Origin: Photobacterium aphoticum
GTDB taxonomy: Bacteria; Pseudomonadota; Gammaproteobacteria; Enterobacterales; Vibrionaceae
DNA: 64,000 nt
Reading direction: 5' to 3'
Assembly (NCBI RefSeq): GCF_001029435.1
Contig: NZ_LDOV01000027.1
Location: 62,001-126,000 of the forward strand
Under the pieces are notes generated by a model. That model was not told the DNA's origin, did no database searches, and was given only the letters and a program-made list of their open reading frames with translations. Position 1 is the first letter of the stretch. The number at the start of each line of letters is the position of its first letter. The translations under genes and the position numbers were made by a program. Below, piece after piece: positions 8,616 through 17,326 of the stretch.

Positions 8616-9668
8616 TTAGAAAATAAAATTCAGCATCAAGGTATAGAGGTTGGCATCTTTGTCTTCACCGGCAACGACAGGTGGATAAATGAATTGGCCA
8701 ATATCCCCTTGTTCATAGTCAGAACGCTTCATGTACACGCCTTGCCATTCCGCATTCAGTGAAATAGAAGACGTGACATCGTAACGTACCCCAACCGTGG
8801 CACCTTTTGTCTTCCTGCGCTGGTGGCTTTCTTCATATACGACATACGGCGTGAAGTCCTGCCACGAGTACGCAGCCGACAAGTACCAGTTACTTTGAAT
8901 GTTATCGCTGTGAACTTCTGCCATAAACTGCCAATCTTCATACAGGTATTCCGCCCCGAGGGTATAAATATTGAGCGTCTCTTTTTGCGGATTCACATCC
9001 GTGGTCATGGTGTACTGTGTGTTGAGGTAGCTGAAATGAATGCGGTAATCAAAGCCGTTTAATTCAGCGGCAAACCCCGCCAGATGATCCGCATCGACCG
9101 TGATTGTGCTATTCCCCACATCGATATCATTTTTACGGCCAAAACCGTAGAACGGGGAAACACTCATGACGATTTCGTCATTCAGGTCAAATTGCCAAGC
9201 GGCGCTTAATCCGTCGTAATACGTCACGCCTAATAAGCTGTCATAGACACTTTGCGGGGGGCGGGCCCACGGATAGGCTTGCCCGACGTAGTAATATTGC
9301 GAAACAAGAAAAAGCGGGATACGTAATCGGCCACCATGGAAAGTGAAGTTCTGGTATTCGTAGCTCAGGTAAGCCCATTCTAATTCCGGATCTGACCATT
9401 CATCTTGCGGGCGTTTAATCACCTGTACGGAGGCATTAAAAGCATCAGTAATGGCGAGATCAGCCTGCAGTCCAAAGATGGTGTCACAGTCATAGCAGAC
9501 ATCATCGGTAATTTCCCGATGCACAAAAATCGGCACGCTATTATCAGATTGGGTAATCGATGTTGAGCCAAAGCCACTGATGGAAAAATTATCCGTCAGT
9601 GAAATAGCAGCCAGCCCGCTGCAAGGGACAACAAGCAAAGACAGTGATAGGTGTGAAAGTTTAAACAT
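8616..9668 (-). CDS. Outer-membrane porin-like beta-barrel protein
   Basis: A 350-residue protein with a signal peptide (about 1-20). Throughout there are alternating polar and aromatic strands such as YLSYEYQNFTFHGGRL, and the C-terminus is LMLNFIF with the terminal Phe needed for barrel assembly. These are marks of an outer-membrane beta-barrel, although the general porin families are only weakly resembled. It starts four bases after the stop of the binding-protein-like gene at 9673, so the two are one operon. That operon is divergent from the hybrid kinase at 10261, suggesting the kinase and these envelope proteins belong together. Substrate unknown. Confidence 0.75.
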   Translation of the reverse strand: MFKLSHLSLSLLVVPCSGLAAISLTDNFSISGFGSTSITQSDNSVPIFVHREITDDVCYDCDTIFGLQADLAITDAFNASVQVIKRPQDEWSDPELEWAYLSYEYQNFTFHGGRLRIPLFLVSQYYYVGQAYPWARPPQSVYDSLLGVTYYDGLSAAWQFDLNDEIVMSVSPFYGFGRKNDIDVGNSTITVDADHLAGFAAELNGFDYRIHFSYLNTQYTMTTDVNPQKETLNIYTLGAEYLYEDWQFMAEVHSDNIQSNWYLSAAYSWQDFTPYVVYEESHQRRKTKGATVGVRYDVTSSISLNAEWQGVYMKRSDYEQGDIGQFIYPPVVAGEDKDANLYTLMLNFIF

Positions 9669-9672
9669 GCCT

Positions 9673-10161
9673 TTACTCTCCTTGTAAGACAGTGATTAAG
9701 ATATTGGCATTTTCCGGTACCGCATTGATGGGCGCATAGGCAATGCCATTAGGATTGGCATTAAGCCATTCAATGATTTCTTTAATGTCATCGCTGCTTA
9801 ACTCTTCTGGTGGTGCTCCTTTGCCAGAAAACGACAAACTGGCCCAATAGCCGTTCATCTGTGTGACCGACTTACCCAGCAACATATTGTAAAACTCTTC
9901 ACGATGAATGGATGTTTCAGGTAAATCCACCAAAATGATTTTAATGCTGCCGTTTATCTTCTTTGTTTTGCCTTTATAGAGCATGCGCGCCTTACTTTTC
10001 GTGAGTGGCGGCAGTTCACCATTCATCGAAAAAACGGCAAATTCGACCTCTTCAGTTTTTTTTGTTTCTGTGCTGGCTGTGACCGTTGTACTGGTCAGCA
10101 TCAGGGATGCCGCAATGAGCACAGCTGGAAAAAAAGTGAGCAAACTCAGTCCATTGAACAT
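9673..10161 (-). CDS. Small periplasmic PstS-like (substrate-binding type) protein
   Basis: A 162-residue exported protein with an N-terminal signal peptide (about 1-29). The segments LTKSKARMLYKGKTKKINGS, FYNMLLGKSVTQMNGYWASL and PNGIAYAPINAVPENANI resemble the short PstS-like phosphate-binding-protein domains. Those read as L-x-x-x-R-x-I/L-F/Y-x-G-K and F-x-x-x-x-L-G-K-x-x. It is far shorter than a complete transporter PBP, so a sensory or accessory role is likely. Start at ATG 10161 with GGAA upstream. First gene of an operon with the porin-like gene and divergent from the hybrid kinase. Confidence 0.7.
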   Translation of the reverse strand: MFNGLSLLTFFPAVLIAASLMLTSTTVTASTETKKTEEVEFAVFSMNGELPPLTKSKARMLYKGKTKKINGSIKIILVDLPETSIHREEFYNMLLGKSVTQMNGYWASLSFSGKGAPPEELSSDDIKEIIEWLNANPNGIAYAPINAVPENANILITVLQGE

Positions 10162-10260
10162 CAATAAATTTCCATCATCATTTAGTAACCCTGCTATAAA
10201 TGATAGTAGACATTGATGTCCCTACAACTGGACATGGCAATATTTTTTCAAGGAGTGAAC

Positions 10261-12930
10261 ATGGCCCTACTCAATGGTATTTCCATCAAACTCAGGCTTT
10301 TATGCTTAGTTATTTTACCGCTGATATTTGCCAGTATTTATACCGTCATTGAGTTGAGGCTATTGTTTGAACGGGTCAATCAATTAAGTGCATTGCAAGA
10401 GCGAATGGGCATGTTAGCGACCAGCTCAGAATTGTCGGATGCATTACACGGTTTGAAAATAACGAAATTGAATGGCGGTGATGCGACAGCATTGAAGCAA
10501 AAAGCCGAGACCGAGATTACGGCGATCTCCCAGTTTACGGATTTAGCGTTAGATGCTGACACCATGGCACAGATGCAATCCGTTAATGAAGAATTGCCGA
10601 TGTTGATTGAAGACTACGGTGATATGGCTGTTGAAGACATGAATGACTGGTCTGAATGGGGAATGGATCTTGCTGTTCAGCGTCTGGTTATGCTGGAAAA
10701 ATCCGTGGTCGATGTGCGAGATGCCAATATTGAACAGCAATTGTCGATTTTGTATCAGTTGCAGTGGCTGAAATTATGGGCACAGCAAGAAAACTGGTAC
10801 ATCCATTTGATGTACGCACAACCGGCATGGAGCGAATTTAAAGAATCGCTGGATACGGTGATTGAGCGTCAGCAACTGACTATTGAGCGTTATTTAACCA
10901 TCAATGCGACCCCGGCGCAGATAGAACTGCTCAGTAATGTGTTTACGGATCCCGCTTTTGCCGCCAGTTTTCAAATTCGTAATGCCGCCTTTGAAGGGGA
11001 AATAACCTCACGAGACAAAGCGGCAGATATCATCACATTGGATAAGCGTTTGTCGTTAATTCAGTTTGTGGTGGAAGAAATCAGTCAGCAGTTAACGACC
11101 AATATTGATGCTTCTGTGCAGCATGCCAAACAACTGATTGCGGGGTATCTATCGGCCATTGTGTTGTCTACCTTATTGTTGATGTGGTTGGGTACGAACT
11201 TGATTCGCCGTATTGGTGCTTACCTCGATCGTATTCTGCGTGGAATGGCGAATTTGGAACACCCAGAAAGTGGGGATGCCAAAATCAAAACAGACGGGAA
11301 TGATGAATTTACCGTGTTTAGTCATAAGCTGAATCAATTGATTGAGGAGCGGGTACAAAACCAAAAGAACTTGGTACAAGCAAAAGAAGAAGCGGAAAAA
11401 GCCAGTATTGCGAAAAGCTCCTTCTTGGCGAATATGTCACATGAAATTCGCACCCCGTTGAATGGAATTATTGGTATGTCGGGCATTCTGTCGGATACCA
11501 AACTGACACCGTCTCAGTCTGAATATGTCCAGACCATTGAAACCTCCTCACAAACCTTGTTGTTGTTGATTAATGACATCTTGGATCTCTCCAAAATTGA
11601 ATCGGGCAACTTGGTACTGGCCCCGAGTGAATGCCGTGTACGTGAAGTGGCTTATGACACCATTTCTATTGTGTTGGCCAAAGCGGCCACCAGTGGGCTG
11701 GCATTGAATGTGGAGTTGGAACATGACGTGCCGGATGTGGTGTTACTGGATGAATACCGCTTACGACAGGTATTGATGAATCTGGCTTCTAATGCAGTGA
11801 AATTCACCGAATCGGGCAGTGTGACCATTGCGATTTCACGCCAAGCGGCAGATGAAGCGGGGAAAGTGGGGCTGCGTTTTGCGGTGAAAGATACCGGTAT
11901 CGGGATTGCTAAAGACAAGCAACAACAAGTGTTTGCGCCGTTTACCCAAGAAGATGGCTCCATTACCCGTGAATTCGGTGGCACCGGGCTTGGTTTGGCG
12001 ATTTGTCGCCAACTTGTCGAGTTGATGGGGGGAGAGATCGCGTTGGAGTCTGAAAAAGGCGTTGGCAGCACCTTCTTCTTCACGCTGACTGTCGAAGTCT
12101 TGCAGCAAAGCGCCGATGCCTTGGCAGATTGCAGGGGTAAAACGGTGCATGTATTAGCACCGGATTCCCATAGCGTTGAGATTGTGGAGCGTTTGCGCCA
12201 TGAAAGTGCTTTCTTTGGCATTGAGATGAGGGTGAGTCATGCGTTATGTCCGGCGACTGAGCCGGTTGATGCGGTGATTTACTGTCCGATGCACGATGAT
12301 GATCTCGTGCCCGCTTTAAAGCAAGTTCATGATCTGTTCCCGAACGTACCACTCTTGTTGTGCAGTCAGCACAGTACTGATTTACGCAGTGTGGATGAAA
12401 GCGTCGATGGCATTATCTCTATGCCGTTACTGGGGCTGCGCTTTGCCAAGGTCGTCCATAATGCCTTTACCCAAAAGAGAGCGCAGGCGACGACGTTTGA
12501 AACTACAGCCGTGGTTGCAGAGGTTGCTGCAGAAGCCGTGGAGACGATTCAGCATAAGATACTGATCGTGGAAGATAATCAAGTGAACCAACGTGTTGCC
12601 GGGTTGTTCCTCACCAAAGCAGGATATGTCTGTGATTTTGCCAATAACGGCAAAGAAGCCGTCGATATGATTAAAACCGAGAAGGACTATCATGCGGTAT
12701 TGATGGATTGCATGATGCCTGTCATGGATGGATTTACCGCCACACAGAACATTCGAGAGTGGGAGCAAGGCTTAGGTAAAGCCGGTGTGCCGATCATTGC
12801 CCTGACAGCCAGTGTGCTGGATGAAGACATCAGTAAGTGTTTTGATGTCGGGATGGATGATTACGTCGCTAAGCCCTTTAAGAAAAATGTCCTGCTGGGT
12901 AAGTTAGAAAAGATAGCTGAGCCGGCATAA
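10261..12930 (+). CDS. Membrane hybrid sensor histidine kinase with receiver domain
   Basis: An 889-residue inner-membrane kinase. Order: transmembrane helix (about 12-32), a largely helical periplasmic sensor of about 270 residues recalling NIT-type domains, second helix (about 300-320), HAMP region, HisKA with phosphoacceptor His394 (MSHEIRTPLNG), HATPase_c (GLGLAICRQLVELMGG), a degenerate middle segment, and a C-terminal receiver with Asp816 (LMDCMMPVMDG). No HPt domain, so an external phosphotransfer protein is needed. I start at ATG 10261 because AGGAG lies directly upstream; earlier starts lack one. Divergent from the PstS-like/porin pair, which is a likely signal module or target. Confidence 0.9.
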   Translation: MALLNGISIKLRLLCLVILPLIFASIYTVIELRLLFERVNQLSALQERMGMLATSSELSDALHGLKITKLNGGDATALKQKAETEITAISQFTDLALDADTMAQMQSVNEELPMLIEDYGDMAVEDMNDWSEWGMDLAVQRLVMLEKSVVDVRDANIEQQLSILYQLQWLKLWAQQENWYIHLMYAQPAWSEFKESLDTVIERQQLTIERYLTINATPAQIELLSNVFTDPAFAASFQIRNAAFEGEITSRDKAADIITLDKRLSLIQFVVEEISQQLTTNIDASVQHAKQLIAGYLSAIVLSTLLLMWLGTNLIRRIGAYLDRILRGMANLEHPESGDAKIKTDGNDEFTVFSHKLNQLIEERVQNQKNLVQAKEEAEKASIAKSSFLANMSHEIRTPLNGIIGMSGILSDTKLTPSQSEYVQTIETSSQTLLLLINDILDLSKIESGNLVLAPSECRVREVAYDTISIVLAKAATSGLALNVELEHDVPDVVLLDEYRLRQVLMNLASNAVKFTESGSVTIAISRQAADEAGKVGLRFAVKDTGIGIAKDKQQQVFAPFTQEDGSITREFGGTGLGLAICRQLVELMGGEIALESEKGVGSTFFFTLTVEVLQQSADALADCRGKTVHVLAPDSHSVEIVERLRHESAFFGIEMRVSHALCPATEPVDAVIYCPMHDDDLVPALKQVHDLFPNVPLLLCSQHSTDLRSVDESVDGIISMPLLGLRFAKVVHNAFTQKRAQATTFETTAVVAEVAAEAVETIQHKILIVEDNQVNQRVAGLFLTKAGYVCDFANNGKEAVDMIKTEKDYHAVLMDCMMPVMDGFTATQNIREWEQGLGKAGVPIIALTASVLDEDISKCFDVGMDDYVAKPFKKNVLLGKLEKIAEPA

Positions 12931-12978
12931 AGGCGGGTGATAGGTTGTTTTTGATACAATCTTTCGTTTAGCGGTTTT

Positions 12979-13007
12979 AAAGAGGGGAGCATTTTGCTCT
13001 CCTTTTT
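12979..13007 (+). terminator. Terminator after hybrid kinase
   Basis: Stem AGGGGAGC with GCTCTCCT (one G-T pair), five-base loop, then TTTTT. The last T begins the GacA/UvrY-type box of the RNA gene that follows. Confidence 0.8.
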
Positions 13008-13024
13008 GTAAGAGATCTCTTACA
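13007..13024. promoter_or_regulatory. GacA/UvrY/VarA-type upstream activating box of csrB
   Basis: TGTAAGAGATCTCTTACA is a perfect 18-bp palindrome and fits exactly the TGTAAG-N6-CTTACA box bound by the response regulator GacA and its relatives upstream of csrB/rsmZ-type RNA genes. It lies about 177 bases upstream of the inferred RNA start, the distance usual for these boxes. Confidence 0.85.
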
Positions 13025-13157
13025 CGGAATGTGCGATTTTTAATATTTTGTCTTATTGCGTTTATTTATTTAAATATTTTGCCTTTGTAGAACAGAGGCT
13101 TATAAAATGAGCCTTTAATGTACAGAAGAATGCAGCGAAAAATGTGATCGTGATAGG

Positions 13158-13185
13158 TTGTTTGCCTGCCTGAATCACGTAATCT
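13158..13185 (+). promoter_or_regulatory. Probable promoter of the CsrB-type RNA
   Basis: TTGTTT (13158-13163) and TAATCT (13180-13185) are separated by 16 bases, placing transcription start near 13192, where the GGA-rich RNA begins. The poor -35 fits an activator-dependent promoter. Confidence 0.5.
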
Positions 13186-13191
13186 GTACCT

Positions 13192-13587
13192 CGTCGGAAG
13201 GAACTGACGGAACGGAACAGGATAGTAGCCAAGGATGTTGGCAACCTCAGGATGAGGTCGGTATATCAGGAAGATGTATCGGACAAGGACTGTGAAGGGA
13301 ACATCGAACGGAAGCGATAGAGTAGGTAGGACACTTACTCGTCAGGACGACAGACATGGACCACTTCAGGATGAAGTTAGGGACACCTCCAGGACGGAGA
13401 AGAGAGTCGAGACAAGACGTTTCGACGGGTCAAGGTGATGACCAAAAGGACATATCCAGGACGGATACTAAGGGAAGACGCTGACGGAAACAGCATCAAT
13501 CATGGAATGATGCAGGGAGCACCATAGTAGCCGGATTGCTGCAAGTAAGACCAAAGGGCGCGACGAAAGTCGCGCCCGCTCTTTTTT
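13192..13587 (+). ncRNA. csrB: CsrB/RsmZ-type regulatory RNA (CsrA sponge)
   Basis: About 396 bases with no credible reading frame but about 27 GGA trinucleotides, many as CAGGA, AAGGA or ACGGA; many are likely to sit in hairpin loops. This is the hallmark of CsrB-family RNAs, which sequester the translational regulator CsrA. The 3' end is a strong terminator (13556-13587) and the 5' side has the GacA/UvrY/VarA box. In vibrios two to four such RNAs act below VarS/VarA to control quorum sensing, motility and carbon flow. Start is estimated to a few bases. Which paralogue (csrB, C or D) it is cannot be told here. Confidence 0.93.
13556..13587 (+). terminator. Terminator of the CsrB-type RNA
   Basis: GGGCGCGAC and GTCGCGCCC enclose a GAAA tetraloop and are followed by GCTCTTTTTT. 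Confidence 0.92.
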
Positions 13588-13661
13588 GGGCGATGTGAAA
13601 TGTCTTCCAGCCTGAAATACACATCTCTCCCTCCTCCAAAAAATAAAAAACGAACATAAAG

Positions 13662-13689
13662 AAAGGGCGTAACCGAAGTTACGCCCTTT
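13662..13689 (-). terminator. Terminator of the MFS transporter gene
   Basis: Twelve-base perfect arms AAAGGGCGTAAC and GTTACGCCCTTT with a four-base loop lie just past the stop of the transporter gene. The T-rich run continues on the minus strand. Confidence 0.8.
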
Positions 13690-13720
13690 CTGCTGTCTGT
13701 TTTAGAGAGACTGACGATGC

Positions 13721-14887
13721 TTATTCTGCGATAACGCTTGGCTTGGTCTTCATGCTGACAAACAGCATGTAGATGGCAGTCGCCAGCAGCACCACGAAGA
13801 AGAAACCCATCAGACCAAGGCTGTGACGCATGAAGTATTGCGCTGCCACAGGACCCAGTGCAGAGCCCACGCTGTAGCTGAACAGCATGATTTGTGTCGC
13901 GGATACAATTGAAGCCGACTCAATACCGTCACACGCCAGTGTAATTGCGATTGGGTACAGTGCAAACGCTGACATGCCCAGCAGTGCCAATGCAATAATG
14001 TGCGTTACATAGTTCTGATCAAGCTGGTAAATACCCATGGCAAACACACCCAGAATGCTGACAAGTGCCAACAACAGGGACTTTGACATGCGGCATGACA
14101 GTTTGCCCACAATCGGCTGAATAGACATACCACCCAGTACGGTTGCAGCCATCAATACACCGATCTGATCGTTATTCGATGTGGTTTCAGAAATACGCAG
14201 TGCCAAAGGCAACAGGCCGTAAATAGAACCCATCACGATACCAGAAACCAAACAGCCGATAAGCGCAGGTTTGCTTAGGCCCAGAATTTGTTTCCAAGTC
14301 AGGCTGATGTGTTCTTCTACCGCTGGCTTGGCATTTTTAGCCATAAACGCCGGCATCATAGACATCGCTAAAAGGGCCATAACCACCATAAATGGCATCA
14401 TACCTGTGGTACCGAACAGACCGATACCAAATTGACCCACAGTGGTACCACCATACAGAGAGGTCATGTACAGGCCAAGGTTCTTTGCGCGCTCTTCTTT
14501 GCTATCGCCGATCAATAGCCAAGATTCAATCACAACAAAAATACCGGCCACAGCAATACCGGCCACGAAACGGGCCGCTAGCCATACACTCAATGAGGTG
14601 TAAACGGCCATGATCCCTACTGACACTGCCAATAGAGAAATGAAAGCGATAAATGCCATGCGGTGACCAATACGTTTAATGATTGGTTCAATCAGCATGG
14701 AGCCTAATAACAAACCTACATAGAAAATACTGGCCAACCAACTGGCCGCATAGGTAGGTATGTTATGACTCACCAATGATAGCGGTAACAGACTCATTAG
14801 GTAGCCTGATGCAATAGCAAAAATGGTGAGCCCAGTAACTGGTACCCAAACACTCGTACGCGATGCGACGGTAGCGTGCTCGTTCAC
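13721..14887 (-). CDS. Major facilitator superfamily transporter, YcaD-like
   Basis: A 388-residue inner-membrane protein with about twelve hydrophobic helices in two six-helix halves. It has the MFS loop-2 variant IKRIGHRMAF and the segment ARFVAGIAVAGIFVVIESWL, which resembles E. coli YcaD. Substrate unknown. GTG at 14887 is preceded by GGAG, better than the TTG five codons upstream. Between this start and the upstream promoter region lies a terminator-like hairpin (14922-14952), so expression may be attenuated or the gene may lie downstream of a separate small RNA. Confidence 0.85.
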   Translation of the reverse strand: MNEHATVASRTSVWVPVTGLTIFAIASGYLMSLLPLSLVSHNIPTYAASWLASIFYVGLLLGSMLIEPIIKRIGHRMAFIAFISLLAVSVGIMAVYTSLSVWLAARFVAGIAVAGIFVVIESWLLIGDSKEERAKNLGLYMTSLYGGTTVGQFGIGLFGTTGMMPFMVVMALLAMSMMPAFMAKNAKPAVEEHISLTWKQILGLSKPALIGCLVSGIVMGSIYGLLPLALRISETTSNNDQIGVLMAATVLGGMSIQPIVGKLSCRMSKSLLLALVSILGVFAMGIYQLDQNYVTHIIALALLGMSAFALYPIAITLACDGIESASIVSATQIMLFSYSVGSALGPVAAQYFMRHSLGLMGFFFVVLLATAIYMLFVSMKTKPSVIAE

Positions 14888-14921
14888 TACGTTATTCTCC
14901 AAAAGCAGACAGAAATAATAA

Positions 14922-15073
14922 AAAGCCCTTTCCTGGACAGAAAAGTGGCTTTATTTGGACCCTCGGGTCTCTGAGTGTTCGACGACAATATAAATACGGG
15001 AGGAGATGTATTCAGTCGGATCGGGACTATGAACCGAATTCAGGGGGACGTAAAATGAGTAAAACTAATGCTT
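14922..15073 (-). ncRNA. Candidate leader RNA or small RNA upstream of the MFS gene
   Basis: On the minus strand a weak TACACT -10 (about 15077-15082) precedes about 150 bases without a credible frame. They end in a strong hairpin (14922-14952): six plus six paired bases with one bulge, then TTTTTATTATTT. The body contains a CUCCUCCC stretch that could pair with a ribosome binding site, and an internal GACCCGAGGGTC hairpin. It could be a free small RNA, or a leader whose terminator controls the MFS gene 35 bases later. It matches no riboswitch class I recognise. Confidence 0.45.
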
Positions 15074-15550
15074 ATCCCTAGTGTAGTTTATCGAGATTAA
15101 TAGTAAGAAATTTTGTATCTATCACTAATCATAGTGCAATGGGTTGTGTAACAACGGTCATTGGTTAAGGTGATGATTTATATGAAATATAGGGTAATCA
15201 AAATGTCGGGTTTGCTATGTTGTTTGTGGGTGGTTATTTAGTGATCTAATGATTCTTTGCGTTGGGGTTTGGCGCATTTTTGCCGAGAGAAAATGAAAAA
15301 AAATAACAGGTAGGAGCAGACTTTGACTGGTAATGGGTTGAAACCTACATTTTGAACGCTGTAAGCATACAAGTGCTTGGGGTGTGTTAATTGAGGTTTA
15401 ACCTCTTAATATAATGATAAATAAAGATTTATATCATGAAGGCTTGAAAGGAATAGAGAGCGGAAGATAAAGAGGAAAGAAGTGACAAAGTGATGATAAT
15501 TGTTGAAAAACTCCGGCTGTTTTTAGCAAACAGCCGGAGCGTAACGCGGG
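14953..15550. other. Long intergenic region between serine hydrolase and MFS genes
   Basis: Apart from the candidate leader or sRNA at its left end and the terminator at 15505-15539, this AT-rich stretch shows no supported gene. An eight-codon frame at 15055 (ATGAGTAAAACTAATGC) is too short to call. Confidence 0.5.
15505..15539 (-). terminator. Terminator of the serine hydrolase gene
   Basis: Twelve-base perfect arms CTCCGGCTGTTT and AAACAGCCGGAG with a five-base loop, followed on the minus strand by TTTTT. Confidence 0.9.
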
Positions 15551-17011
15551 TTATTTAGAGATTCGCGTGAATCGAGAGAGGTAACGGCCATCACGGGAGA
15601 AGAATACGATCTCGTTCGTGGTGTCGTTATCATGGCGATTGATACGGATCTGATTATCAATCCCGACTGCAAATAGGCTATTTCGCGTCTGTATTTTCAG
15701 TGGAATATCAAATTGGTTTACTTTTGCTTTCAGTACGCCGTCTTTATATACCACCTGCAACGGGACACCGTCGTTATCTAAGTAATTCCCGATCACGTCA
15801 ATATCGTGCTGCCATTTTGCGAAGTTGGTTTTTGGCGGAATGACACGACCCACAGGGGCCTGGTCATTCATGATTTTGACTAAGTCGATAGAAAGCAGGT
15901 CGATATTGGTATTGAACAGGTTACTCAGCGCAATAACCGTTAGGTTCGTCTTCGGCTCTTGGATGAGTACCGCTTTAAAGCCATCAATTTCCCCTTGATG
16001 GATAAAGTAAGAGGTACCACCAATTTCTTCATTGAATACGCCGTATTGCTGATCATACATGCGTGCGACAAGATCACGGGAAATGATTTGTCCGGTATTC
16101 AGTGAACGGCTCCATACCAGAAGATCGCGTGCGGTGGTAATAAGTTCACCGGCTGACCATGCACAGCCTGGCGGTGTGATATGCGCATCGACAAGGCCAG
16201 ACAGTTCATAGGACTTTGCCAGTTGGAACGAGAGCGTCAGCTTCATGCTGCTGTCTTTCATTCCCAGCGGGCGAAGGATCTCGGTGGTGACGTAATCTTC
16301 GTAATCTTGCCCGGTTACTTGTTCAATGATGTCACCCAGTAGGTAGTAACTGGCATTGTTGTAGTTGAACATTTTACTTGGGGCATACACGCGGGATTTG
16401 CTGACGGTGTTATTGACCAAGGTTTTAGATGAACAACTCTTGTCGTATTCACGTAATGACGGATCGCGGTACAAGCCTGCAGTGTGGTTCAGCAGCATTG
16501 CAATGGTGATGTTTTTGCCGTCTTTGAGTTTCGGGAAGTATTTGTCGACAGGCTTATCGATGTCGAGTTTACCTTGCTCATGCAGACGTAAAATCGTCAC
16601 AGCAGTGATTTGCTTGGTGATCGACCCTACTTTGAACAGGTTGTCTTTATTGATAGGGCGTTTGAGCTTAACGTCGGCATAACCGATAGACTTTTCGTAG
16701 ACCACATCGTTGTTTTGGGCAATCAGTACATTACCACTGAAGCGGCCGTAACTGTTGAGGTGATGAATATACTCATCCAGTTTTTGTTGCGTTTGGCCTG
16801 CGGTATCACTGTTGGTTGTGGCCGAATTGGCACTTTGTGGGCCGCTTAAGGAAAAACTGCCATCGGCGTTTTGTGAAGATCCGGTGAGGGTAATGGTGCC
16901 TTCGCTGCTTTGGCTGCCGGATAACGTGATGGTTTCATTGGCACTAACAGCGCCACTCAGCGGAAAGAGTGCCAGCAATAGTAACGCATTCAAAGTCTTA
17001 AGCTTTTTCAT
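15551..17011 (-). CDS. Secreted beta-lactamase/class C-like serine hydrolase
   Basis: A 486-residue exported protein with a signal peptide cleaved near residue 24 (VSA/NE). The class C beta-lactamase fold motifs are S-x-x-K as Ser130-Ile-Thr-Lys133 and Y-x-N as Tyr217-Asn-Asn219. These mark a serine hydrolase of the penicillin-binding/esterase group (PF00144); true beta-lactamase activity is not implied. Unusually, residues 26-58 hold three repeats of about 12 residues (TITLSGSQ, TITLTGSS, SFSLSGPQ), followed by a Ser/Thr/Asn-rich linker before the catalytic domain. Monocistronic, with a strong terminator. Confidence 0.85.
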   Translation of the reverse strand: MKKLKTLNALLLLALFPLSGAVSANETITLSGSQSSEGTITLTGSSQNADGSFSLSGPQSANSATTNSDTAGQTQQKLDEYIHHLNSYGRFSGNVLIAQNNDVVYEKSIGYADVKLKRPINKDNLFKVGSITKQITAVTILRLHEQGKLDIDKPVDKYFPKLKDGKNITIAMLLNHTAGLYRDPSLREYDKSCSSKTLVNNTVSKSRVYAPSKMFNYNNASYYLLGDIIEQVTGQDYEDYVTTEILRPLGMKDSSMKLTLSFQLAKSYELSGLVDAHITPPGCAWSAGELITTARDLLVWSRSLNTGQIISRDLVARMYDQQYGVFNEEIGGTSYFIHQGEIDGFKAVLIQEPKTNLTVIALSNLFNTNIDLLSIDLVKIMNDQAPVGRVIPPKTNFAKWQHDIDVIGNYLDNDGVPLQVVYKDGVLKAKVNQFDIPLKIQTRNSLFAVGIDNQIRINRHDNDTTNEIVFFSRDGRYLSRFTRISK

Positions 17012-17326
17012 AGATTCTGCTGTAGAGAGTAATAAATATATTCAACGTATCACTCTGATCTTTGTTCAGCTATTTAATGATGTGGCGCGGCAGGGATAAG
17101 GACAAAATTTCTGGAGTGACTCTGCGTTATTTTGAAGAGCGAAATTTTGTTGCACTAAAAAGTGTAGAGAATATCAATCTAGGTAAGGGATGGGGGACAG
17201 GTGATAGCGTGATAACTTTTAACTAACTGTTTTATAAGTATCTATCAGAGTGTGAGAAAAAAGCAGCCACGTCAATGTGACTGCTTTCCGGATAAGGTGA
17301 AAAAGGAAAAAGTGTGCGATGGCTCG
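17012..17326. other. Intergenic region upstream of the serine hydrolase
   Basis: It presumably holds the hydrolase promoter, which I could not place. The left end carries the terminator of the acyl-CoA synthetase. A 49-codon plus-strand frame (17077-17226) lacks a ribosome binding site and was not called. Confidence 0.4.
17255..17286 (-). terminator. Terminator of the acyl-CoA synthetase gene
   Basis: On the minus strand AAAGCAGTCAC and GTGGCTGCTTT (one mismatch) enclose six bases and run into TTTTTT. Confidence 0.75.

Noticed and set aside
13062..13244. 60-codon minus-strand frame next to the CsrB-type RNA
   Set aside because: It covers the csrB promoter and 5' end, has no ribosome binding site and a composition reflecting AT-rich spacer, so it is a chance frame.
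14922..15073. Qrr-like quorum-sensing sRNA
   Set aside because: The segment GACCCGAGGGTC recalls Qrr stems, but the long conserved Qrr core is absent and no LuxO box or sigma-54 promoter was seen.
15551..17011. True class C beta-lactamase
   Set aside because: SxxK and YxN are present, but these also define esterases and penicillin-binding relatives; the repeats and overall sequence differ from AmpC.
17077..17226. 49-codon plus-strand frame starting ATGATGTGGCGC
   Set aside because: No Shine-Dalgarno sequence, no recognisable features, and it lies over the probable upstream region of the serine hydrolase.
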